Source of the DNA: Lophius americanus
Lineage: Eukaryota; Chordata; Actinopteri; Lophiiformes; Lophiidae
NCBI GenBank assembly: GCA_037951165.1
Contig: JBBDHG010000134.1
Span: 1,913,501 to 1,977,500, forward strand
Length of the DNA stretch: 64,000 bases
Reading direction: 5' to 3'
A program made the position numbers and the translations under genes. Below are positions 11,101 to 17,651 of the stretch, in pieces; positions within the stretch are counted from its first letter, which is position 1; each line of letters opens with the position of its first letter. The notes below the pieces were generated by a model. The model was given only the letters and a program-made list of their open reading frames with translations, was not told the DNA's origin and ran no database searches.

Positions 11101-13112
11101 GAGGGATCTGAAAGAGAATCGTTGTTGTTCATCCTTTGATTTAATTCCATCAAACAGTTACTTAGATTTACTCAGTTCTCCATGACAGCATGGTTTTCAA
11201 GAGTGGAGTGACAGCCTTTTGTTGACGCACACAGCAAAACAAACGGTGGCAGGAGATATCCTTTGGTATTATCACTCATAATGCTAAATTGCTTTGGCAG
11301 CAGGAGGCGGCTCCAGCGGATCAGGGCTTAGCAGCAGGAGGTCCCCTAACACCATGTGCAGCAGCCTTTGTGAAACATGACTGTCACTCACAGCTTGGAC
11401 ACAACCGCCTGTGCTGAGCTGGACAGCCTGTTCATGGGAGCTCACAGAACGGTCCTGGTCAAATTGGGGGAAAAGTTGATGAAAGTAGAAATACTGAGCA
11501 AAACCAGGATTTGCCTATTTCTCTTTTTTTATCTAACTGTAACCTGTATCGGATCTTCCGACTAAATTTTAAATGAAACAAAGATAATTTGAGTGGATAA
11601 AAGATAAAATTAGCTAATTGAAATTTCAATGAGGCAAAATCACCAAACTACATGAAAAACTGGTTTCAGCTGGACCAGGCCTGAATACTACCAGCCTCGT
11701 TCAGTCACATCATCACACCAATTGAAACATGGAGGAGTCAGTGTGATGATGTGGAGATGCTTTACTGCTTCGGAACCAGGAAATCTCACCATAATCACCA
11801 TCCCATAATACAGGATCCCTCCGTTCTACCCACTCATACCGCCTCGTCCTTCCCCGGACTAAGCTCAGCATCATGGGTGATCGGGCCTTCTGTCCTGCTG
11901 CCCCTCGTCTGTGGAATGCCCTCCCTGACCATCTGAGGGCTCCACAGACGACTGACACATTTAAAAAAGGACTTAAAACTTTCCTTTTTAGCAGAATCTA
12001 TAACTTGAATTAACATTGCTGCTTTTTGGTCATGTTTTTATAAATGAATTATTATATTTTTTTTATTGATGCTTTTATCTGCTTTTACTTTGTAGCACTT
12101 TGAGATTGCGTTATAAATTAAATGTATTATTATTATTATTAATCTTGGAAACACAAATTCATCTCTCTACCACAAAATTCCATCGAAGAATGTCGGATCA
12201 TCCCTCTGTCGGTTCAACTGCAGTAAAACAATGATCCAATCGGAAGAGTAAGTCCACCTCAGGGTGGCTCAAATTGGAGTTCTGTAGCCGTCTAGTCAAA
12301 GTCTGGACCCCACTAAGATGCTATGGTGGGACCTGAAAAGATCATCTCATGCTCACTACCCTCTAATTTGGCTGCACTGAAGCGGTCCTGCAAAGAAAAG
12401 TGGGACAAAATTCCACCACAGTGATGTCAGAACACTTTAGCTGCATGTGATGCTGCTAAAAGTGGAACCACTTAATATTAAGACCAAGCCATGAATAATG
12501 TTTTCAAAGTGGTGATTTTGGTATCAGAACATTTAACTAAATAATACACAATAAGAGAAGAAATCCTGAAGGAGGGTTCAAATATTTTTTCACTGTACTG
12601 TATATTCTTTGAGAATGAAAGTGATTGAAATGGGTCATGCTTTGGTTTTTGGGTTCAGCCTGAAGGATATAACAATATCAATGAACAGAGGGACAGTCTG
12701 AATATGTGATATTTTCTTATATTCTAACACACCAAAGAAGCTGAAAGTGAAGTACAGTGGATGTGAAGGATTTACAGAAACGCGTATATTAATCTAAATG
12801 TCTCTATAGTACAACAGAACTTCTTCCTCACATGATATTATAAATCCTTACCTGTGTACTCCTGCCAGTCTTTGCGGATCCGGACACAATCAGAAGCTGG
12901 TTGTTCTCCAAAGCCTCTCCGAACTCCTGCCTGACCCTCCACACCGTCAGAGTCTTCCTCTCTGCCAGTAATTTATAGTAACGCGAGGAAAAGGGTAATC
13001 CATCGAACTGATTCAGCTCCAGCTCATCGCCGAAGGCAAATGCATCTCCTGGAGGACATTCTTCATTTTCAGTGTAAACACCAGGCTCGGATGGATCACC
13101 TCCCTCAGACAT
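1996..13112 (-). CDS. dhx32: DHX32, DEAH-family helicase-like protein, complete coding region (11 exons)
   Basis: Joined exons on the minus strand: 13112-12852, 11107-10914, 9664-9295, 9220-8981, 7421-7328, 7247-7098, 6404-6213, 6028-5888, 3596-3406, 3317-3127, 2173-1996. Together they give 2202 bases, 733 residues plus TGA, with all phases consistent; vertebrate DHX32 is about 740 residues. Recognition rests on strong similarity to remembered DHX32 in most exons, for example ELNQFDGLPFSSRYYKLL, DEMDVNIGHEVGY, DYLAALDNDGNLSE and HPEGDHFTLI. Order of parts: acidic N-terminus (1-45), RecA-like domain 1 with motif I (78-87) and motif II (178-181), RecA-like domain 2 (about 230-400), winged-helix/ratchet region (about 430-560), OB-fold region (about 600-690), short tail ending VIQ. 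Motif I has R84 for lysine, motif II reads DQAH, and motifs III and VI do not match consensus, so ATPase and helicase activity is doubtful. Family members act in the nucleus or cytoplasm in RNA metabolism; the DHX32 role is poorly defined. The start ATG at 13110-13112 has G at -3. Confidence 0.96.
2811..2849. repeat. TATC tetranucleotide microsatellite
   Basis: About nine TATC units lie in the last dhx32 intron (2174-3126). The rest of this intron shows nothing else recognisable. Confidence 0.95.
3127..3317 (-). CDS. dhx32: dhx32 coding exon 10 (residues 612-675)
   Basis: Acceptor TTTTTAG|ATTG, donor CAGGT|GTAAGT. It encodes IARDVDGSGNYFILTHKHVA, then LPEWVIFHDYTLSET and VSEISPQ, the OB-fold part. 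The GTAAGT donor was preferred over the overlapping GTGTAA because only it is in phase with the last exon. Confidence 0.94.
3406..3596 (-). CDS. dhx32: dhx32 coding exon 9 (residues 548-611), GC-type donor
   Basis: Acceptor TTTCAG|ACATG. It encodes SAEKWCQDYFLNHSALKMAE, LNRIELPISDPSFG and RALLAGFFMQ. The only in-phase junction before the next exon is CAG|GCATGT, a GC donor. The nearest GT sites leave the wrong phase for the following IARDVDGSG. Confidence 0.93.
3660..4167 (+). mobile_element. Tc1-like transposon fragment, 3' half
   Basis: The segment ends in GGTGGTTATAATGCTATGGC, the terminal repeat also found at the right end of the 56806-57734 element. Upstream it carries diverged text typical of the 3' half of this fish Tc1 family (TTGACTTGGCCTTCCAATTC, then ATCTCAAGCCCAATGCATGG). 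No intact frame. It lies in the dhx32 intron 3597-5887. Confidence 0.65.
5310..5795 (+). repeat. CACTAGGGGG-motif interspersed repeat, copy 1
   Basis: Contains blocks seen in five other copies: CTTTATCTCCAAAGGTTTTC, CATATTTTACTCACTAG, a CGGACATAACTT-type block, and GAGCTCAATCAGGGGAATTG followed by AGCAGGGGATTGGAGTCTT. It consists of two or more related sub-units of about 120-150 bp. No coding capacity is seen. The family name is not known to me. Confidence 0.7.
5888..6028 (-). CDS. dhx32: dhx32 coding exon 8 (residues 501-548)
   Basis: Acceptor TTTTTAG|CGCC, donor CAAT|GTAAGA, leaving one base that joins the next exon as a Tyr codon. It holds FQHPEGDHFTLINIYNAF, the hallmark of the helicase-associated domain. 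The GTAAGA donor was chosen because it restores the phase and the human-like join EQY-MSAEKW. Confidence 0.93.
6213..6404 (-). CDS. dhx32: dhx32 coding exon 7 (residues 437-501)
   Basis: Acceptor TCTTGCAG|ATCCC, donor TCAG|GTTTGT. It encodes PEGLMQALEELDYLAALD and NDGNLSEIGIIMSEIPLEP, then CEFDCMSEMLTIAAMLS, the winged-helix/helicase-associated region and the most recognisable stretch of the gene. Confidence 0.96.
6405..7097. other. dhx32 intron, nothing recognised
   Basis: Intron between coding exons 7 and 6. No repeat family, RNA gene or second reading frame could be supported here. Confidence 0.6.
7098..7247 (-). CDS. dhx32: dhx32 coding exon 6 (residues 387-437)
   Basis: Acceptor TTCCCAG|GTAAA completes a Gly codon; donor CCCG|GTTAGC. 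It encodes KLFCLYPEDSQRP, then the conserved TSTVLFLKRIEIAGLG and QCNFIDRP, the end of RecA-like domain 2 entering the winged helix. Confidence 0.93.
7328..7421 (-). CDS. dhx32: dhx32 coding exon 5 (residues 356-387)
   Basis: Acceptor TTTGTAG|GTG, donor ACAG|GTATGT, 31 codons plus one base. VYQPRIRAHSEVLRPISR is typical DHX sequence. The following CQADLRRQLPGPT stands where active DEAH proteins carry the QRAGRAGR motif VI. Confidence 0.92.
7500..7990 (+). repeat. Degenerate teleost LINE fragment
   Basis: The phrases GGTCGCCACAGCAGATCATC, TCCTGTCCTCTGCATCTTC and CTCCCAGAGAGAATC belong to a very common degenerate fish retroposon, recognised from memory. No intact frame; the open frames here are accidental. 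It lies in the dhx32 intron 7422-8980. Confidence 0.65.
8380..8645 (+). repeat. CACTAGGGGG-motif interspersed repeat, copy 2
   Basis: Shares TTGCATATTTCTGACA, the GGTGCATATGAAT block, ACTCAGTAGGGGGACC, GAGTTCAATCAAGAGAATTG and ACAATGCAGGGGATTGGGGC with the copies at 37940-38210 and 62390-62815. Confidence 0.75.
8981..9220 (-). CDS. dhx32: dhx32 coding exon 4 (residues 276-355)
   Basis: Acceptor CCTGCAG|GAG, donor ATG|GTATGT, exactly 80 codons. It starts EVECARSILQRE and ends SVYFVVDAGVQKTM. This is RecA-like domain 2, the motif IV-V region. The usual motif V (TNIAETSLT type) is replaced by STQKGEDMWWSSES, matching the degeneration remembered for DHX32 proteins. Confidence 0.93.
9295..9664 (-). 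CDS. dhx32: dhx32 coding exon 3 (residues 152-275), variant DEAH box
   Basis: Acceptor CCTCAG|GTAC completes Arg152; donor GAG|GTAAGA, phase 0. It holds RYCTDNMLLREMMSDPF, then motif II as IIIDQAHERT with Gln at 179. The motif III position (about 210-214) reads TIPPM rather than SAT. A linker with EVVYSSGSKDYF and DGDVVVFFASAE opens RecA-like domain 2. Confidence 0.95.
9958..10440. repeat. Degenerate TTGG/ATTGATTGG simple repeat split by a SINE
   Basis: Two blocks of degenerate GATTGGTTGG-type repeats (9958-10080 and 10300-10440) flank a SINE-like insert. They lie in the dhx32 intron 9665-10913. Confidence 0.85.
10081..10300 (+). mobile_element. tRNA-derived SINE
   Basis: The head GCAGCGCAGTGGGTAGAGCG resembles a tRNA A box (TGGC-CAGTGGGTAGAGC). 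A degenerate B-box zone follows, then a tail ending in TTCTTCTTCTTCTT. It interrupts the TTGG repeat, so it inserted later. Confidence 0.65.
10585..10790 (+). repeat. tRNA-like SINE or related retroposon
   Basis: GTGCAGTTGGTAGCAGCTGC looks like an A box, and GGAGTTCAAATCCACC like a B box. GACTCCGGCTTCTTCCCACG follows, as in widespread fish retroposons of this type. Confidence 0.55.
10914..11107 (-). CDS. dhx32: dhx32 coding exon 2 (residues 88-152)
   Basis: Acceptor TTTCAG|ATC, donor GAG|GTCTGT, ending with two bases of a split Arg codon. It encodes IPQWCAEFCL and the motif Ia region with CTQTSRQQAVDLAL, then DEMDVNIGHEVGY, as expected in RecA-like domain 1. Confidence 0.95.
11480..12602 (+). 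mobile_element. Tc1-like transposon remnant with a nested LINE tail
   Basis: Flanking parts match the Tc1-like family also found at 33933-35145: CTGGTTTCAGCTGGACC near 11660; AAAGTCTGGACCCC, GATGCTATGGTGGGACCTGA and CAAAGAAAAGTGGGACAAAA in 12290-12420; and a right terminal repeat near 12586-12602 (TTTTTTCACTGTACTGTAT). The interior is interrupted at about 11760-12145 by a LINE 3' end. Transposase is broken throughout. It lies in the dhx32 intron 11108-12851; the left boundary is uncertain. Confidence 0.65.
11760..12145 (+). repeat. LINE 3' end with ATT tail, nested
   Basis: The plus frame reads LWNALPDHLRAPQTTDTFKK and then KTFLF, the C-terminal signature of L2/Rex-type LINE ORFs. After the stop come TTTGTAGCACTTTGAGATTG and an (ATT)n tail at about 12127-12142. 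Confidence 0.75.
12852..13112 (-). CDS. dhx32: dhx32 coding exon 1 (residues 1-87)
   Basis: Start codon to donor CAG|GTAAGG, phase 0. It encodes an acidic leader, then ELNQFDGLPFSSRYYKLL, and ends inside motif I, GSAKTGRSTQ (78-87). Codon AGG gives arginine at the position of the Walker A lysine. Confidence 0.95.
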
Positions 13113-13425
13113 GACAGACGTGTGTGTTAATCCGGACCGGAGCGCAAAAAGGGGTTCCTGTCACTCCAACATCAGGACCATTTACTTCGTACTGAAAAAA
13201 TGTTTTTTCTATCCGGCTTCTTAACTATTTAAAGAACTTTTACACTGCTAAATGTTTGTATAAATTTAATGGCGCACTTGCGCGTAATTCCTCCCCAGCG
13301 TGGCTGCGCACGTGTTCTGATTTACGGAGCATTCACTAATCAAACTGTCACACTCACCAGCGTGTCCTAAAACAATCACGTGACTGCCGTGGGGACTATG
13401 ACGTCATCTAATATTCAACAACTGA
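13113..13425 (-). promoter_or_regulatory. Putative dhx32 promoter with CRE and E-box
   Basis: The flank immediately upstream of the dhx32 ATG is CpG-containing (GCGCAC and GCGTGG-type words), unlike the AT-rich DNA beyond 13430. It has a perfect CRE, TGACGTCA, at 13399-13406 and a palindromic TCACGTGA (USF/CLEAR-type E-box) at 13376-13383. The transcription start is not visible, and a TATA box is not evident. Confidence 0.45.
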
Positions 13426-13429
13426 AAAG

Positions 13430-14140
13430 TTTTCTTTTTGATAATTTGAATTTAAAAAGATTTTAAAAAAAAATACAATGATATTGATATATGTTATGAT
13501 TACAAGTTATAATTTTAGATTTTTATGAATAGCATATTCTATGAATTACTAATATCATGTAATATTATAATAATCATCAATTAACATTTATTAATTCGTT
13601 TTACTACTATTACAATCTCCTACTATTACAAATAGAAAGGATTAATCACCTTAGTCTCACGACATCTGAATTAAATATATAATAACAATAATCATGTTAC
13701 TATTTATACACTTAATATAATGTACTATGATTATAATTAACATTAATAATAATAATATTTCTAAATTTTTAATATTTATTAAACAATATAAAATAATAAT
13801 TCAATCATTACTATATTATCAAATAATAATTCAATGTCTATTAATAACCAGATACCTAATGTTGCTTGTGATAAGTAATATATACTTCATATTAATAGTA
13901 CTCAAATCAGCACAAAATTATTCATATTAATATTCCCATTGATAATAAAAAAAGAGAATTTCCAATATGTAGTAATAATAATAAATCCTGATAATCTTTT
14001 CTTCAAACCACCTGATAATAGATGTGAATACTTTTACCTCCACCAAAGAGGTTGTTTTTGTTTAAAATTGTTTTATATTTCCTAGCTTATTAAAACGCTA
14101 AATCATTGAACTAGTGTAACTGCTCATCATCATCATAATA
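13430..14140. other. AT-rich intergenic block
   Basis: Dominated by AATAAT/ATTATT words with very few G or C. No gene is supported; the open frame on the plus strand (13727-13930) has simple-sequence composition. Any adam12 poly(A) site could lie here or nearer 15000, but none can be singled out. Confidence 0.6.
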
Positions 14141-14181
14141 ATATGCCGCAGCTTCACCACACGGGGAAGCTGCGGCATATT
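14140..14181. repeat. Perfect 16-bp inverted repeat (hairpin)
   Basis: AATATGCCGCAGCTTC at 14140-14155 is the exact reverse complement of 14166-14181, with a 10-base loop. It stands out as GC-rich against AT-rich flanks. A diverged partial copy of the left arm and loop (CATCTGCAGCGTCACCACAC) occurs near 14270-14290. Confidence 0.9.
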
Positions 14182-15459
14182 CAACGTCAAGTCAACGTCC
14201 ATCTCAACCTTTATAAATATCAGGGAGGCTTATTGTGATATTTAACCTCCTAAATGCGACCCATAATAATCATCTGCAGCGTCACCACACCTGATATCTT
14301 TTTAATGCCTTTGACCTAAACAGCATTTTTAATCTAAAAGCAGGTTTAGATTGAGCCTTTAATAAAAAAACTAATTAAATCTGTGTGGTGTTGTAACTTT
14401 GACATTTGATGACATCATTGTCAGGGGAGTTCTCATCAGTGGCAGTCGGTCCTCATTATCCTGTGGACCTGCTTTGATTTCTTCATTAGCAAAGGATTCT
14501 TCTCCCATACTGGTGTTATCGAACATCCCTTTAATCACAGGCCCCTTCAGCTCAGACCCAGTGGATCCTGACAGCGAGGTCACAATCCCACAGCTGGATC
14601 GATCCGAGCAGCATTAGTAAAGGACAACACTTCATCGTATTACTTTTACAGAAAGACTGTGGGGATAAGCCGAGCTGCTTCACCTGTCACACTCATTTGT
14701 TAAACTAATTTAGTAAAAATAAAATCTTATTTTTCACTAGTCTGGTTATAAGTTGGCTCAGGCATATAAGAAATGCTAGACGCTCTTGACAAGAAGGTTT
14801 AAAGTGTAAATTTTCAGTCTTTGAATTCTTAAAAGGCAGGTCCCTCTGAAGACAAATTGCTCGTGTGCATGCAGGCCTCAACATTCAGAAAGGATTTATC
14901 ATCCTTCAAAGACATTCCACTCCTTTGGTTTCTGAGATTCTTGCAGCAAATGTGTGGAAGAAGAAACAGCCACAGACACTCCTCAGTGTTTGAAAAACAG
15001 TTTTACTAATACAGCTTGAGTGTTCAAAATACCAGGACAGGACACTTTTAAGTGTTTTCTTTACATAGGATGTATCAATCAATCATTATTAAAAAAAAAA
15101 AAGAGAAAACAGAAGAAAGTTTCCTGGATGGAAATGTGTTCGCCTGTAACACAACACACGAGGACATAATACACATAATGCATATTGGTACATGGACACA
15201 GAGCTCTGAAAAGTCAAAAGTAAACAAAGCCTTGAATGTGCAGTATTAAAAAGATAAGAGTATCAAAAGTAACAAAAGTTCAAAAATCGGTCTTCAGCCT
15301 ACATATTTATGATTAAAAGCTGTGCTTAAAGGAAATGCTGCTCAGTGAATGTAGATATATACGCTGCATCGCCAGCCAGTACAACAGAAATTACGGGTAA
15401 AATAATAAAACTTTTCAACTAATACAAATCCAATTTATGCAGGATTTTGAATCAGGCGT

Positions 15460-16575
15460 GTGCTGTGCTGTGAAAAAGTATTGGACCCCCCCTTCTATTT
15501 TTATGTGTTTCTCAAAATTCATCCTGAAACAAAATTCAACATGAAACCCATTGAGGTAAGACAAACTGTACAGTTTAAATGATAATTTAATTTAACTAGG
15601 CAAAAACGTTGTTAAACACATCACCAGTGTGAAAAAGTATTCACGCCTTGTGATGGAATTTCAGCCCAAGTTCTATCTAGACCTCATCCTTTCAGGCGCA
15701 TCTCAATTCAGGTTCTAGATTTAATTCCTTTTTAACCATTCTGAGGTTGACTTTCTCTCCTGCTGGAGATCGTTCTGTCCGACATTCTCCGTCACAATTT
15801 TCAGGAGCTGAGCGGAATAAATTCACTGGGTTGAGGATGGCGAGTCGTCCTGGTTCTGAAGCAGTAAAGCATCACCTCAGCACTGCCACCTCCATGTTCG
15901 ACCGTATTTCTAACAGCGCAGCTTTTCAGTCATCAGTCCAGAGTAAATTCTACGAAAGCTCTGAGGTCCATCAAGATGTCTTTAGTCAATATTCTGGAAA
16001 GTCGGGCTTTTTCCTTACCATGCTGCCTTTTTTGCCTAGTGTGTTTGGAAAAATGGAGACATGAACTCTGACCTTTATGCAGGTGAAAGTAGATATTGTG
16101 TCTCACGCTGAATCTGTGCCGTTTGCTTTGGAACCCTTCCCAGACTGATGTATTTCAAGCACCTTCTTCTTCAACTCTCCTAGACATTCTTATGACTTTG
16201 GTATAGTGTGGTACTGGGGGGCCACTTCCTGCTTCTAAAAATGGTCTATTGAAGCGACGAGGCGGCCGAACAGGGCTGGTGGTGATCCGGTCTGGGTGGA
16301 TCTGGTCCAGCTGGAAGCAGTCATTAATGCAGTTCCGTAGTTTTTTCGGTATTTCTTTTACTTTAAATACTTTTTCACACATGCCCAGTGCGTGATAAAT
16401 AACATTTTTGATTCAATAAATTCAATTATAACTTAATTTAAAACTTGTATTTTGTGTTTCCTCGGGTTTCTTTAGATTCATGTTCATCTGTATTGAACAT
16501 CAGACACAGTTAAATCAGTATAACACAAAAATCGGAAAAAACAGAGGGGGGGTGCTGCTTTTTAACAGCACTGTA
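15460..16575. mobile_element. Non-autonomous DNA transposon remnant with Tc1-like termini
   Basis: The left end GTGCTGTGAAAAAGTATTGG and the right end CTTTTTAACAGCACTGTAG are imperfect inverted repeats of the same type as the 33933-35145 element. A second internal copy of the end, CAGTGTGAAAAAGTATTCAC, lies near 15626. No transposase frame is seen. It lies downstream of the adam12 stop and could be within the 3' UTR. Confidence 0.6.
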
Positions 16576-17581
16576 GAATGGTTTTAAAAATCACCTCATA
16601 AACCAAATTACTAAGGTACAAAAAACCCAATGTCCACAGAGCAACCGATGTTCTTCATCTCGGTGGTAGATATGTCCCAAGTCCATCCTCTCCCGTCACA
16701 AAAAAAACATGATTTCAAATCCACCCGTGAACTTGTGATGTCTCTGTGACGCCCAAGGCGTTGATGAAGTCCTCGCTGCAACCATGATTTAATCATATGG
16801 TCCTCAGTGTGGACAGGCACAGAGGAGAACACGCACAAACACACATGACCTTTAGCTAAGCAATATTTCAGAGAACTTTCCTCTCCGAGGAGTGAGCGCC
16901 TTCTTGGTCTCAGCTCATTTTAGATCCGTGTTAGGTTCACACCTCAGTACCCAGATCCCTCGACTGGACTTCTCGGGGCTTGTTAATGAAAATCAGTGAT
17001 ATTTCCCAATTTAACGTGGTACTTTGCTGAAATATGAATGTAGGAGAAACAGACCTGAACAAGCCCTTATTTCCCCAGTTGCAGAACCGTTACAGTAATG
17101 CAACTATTCCATCTTCTGGAGTTGTTTTCTAACTTCGGAGAGCTTCAAAACAAAACCCAAACCGTGCCACAAATGTCTTTCTCATCTCGTAAATTGCACA
17201 ATACTCCACCTGCAGCACACTCACATAATCTAAAGGCCTCCCTTCATTAAAACACATTTCACAAGACGTTTTCCGCAATTTCACAGATTGGCTCTTCTCA
17301 AAATCTCCCACTGTTTACCATCAGTCACCGAAATGAAGCAATTTCATAAGTCAAAAGTTGCTACCGTGTAGTAAAAGTGTCTGACACAGTGCACTTCGTG
17401 GCAATAAATACACAATATAAATACTTTACATGTACCTGAGCTCAGACTCGTAGCACCATTCAGAGAATATAGGGACACGGCCGATATCCTGTTTCAAAAC
17501 TCAGAGAAGATCTGTTTAAGGTTTTCAGAGTTTTCATAGTGCAAATTTCCTCTCAGAACAATGTCTCTTCTGGTCAAAGTC
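16576..17581. other. adam12 3' UTR / flank, no gene recognised
   Basis: The sequence immediately after the adam12 stop on the minus strand is presumably 3' UTR. No canonical AATAAA on the minus strand could be confidently assigned in this stretch; a near match (AATAAG) lies near 17075. Minus and plus open frames here look accidental. Confidence 0.45.
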
Positions 17582-17651
17582 TCAGCTGCTGTATTTGATG
17601 TTGGCAATTATGCAAGGCTTTGGTAGTGTTGGTGGGTGCTTGGGACTGGGT
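17582..17651 (-). CDS. adam12: adam12 last coding exon (window exon 14)
   Basis: Acceptor CCTGTAG|ACCC completes a split Arg codon. It encodes PSPKHPPTLPKPCIIANIKY then SS and TGA at 17582-17584. The proline pattern and the phase fit the tail. The terminal residues differ from the mammalian TAYIK ending, so the end is slightly less certain. Confidence 0.82.

Noticed and set aside
14371..14620. Open frames of about 70 residues on both strands between dhx32 and adam12
   Set aside because: No domain or known protein was recognised. The minus frame would need a GTG start, an upstream TAA closes it, and no paired splice sites were convincing.
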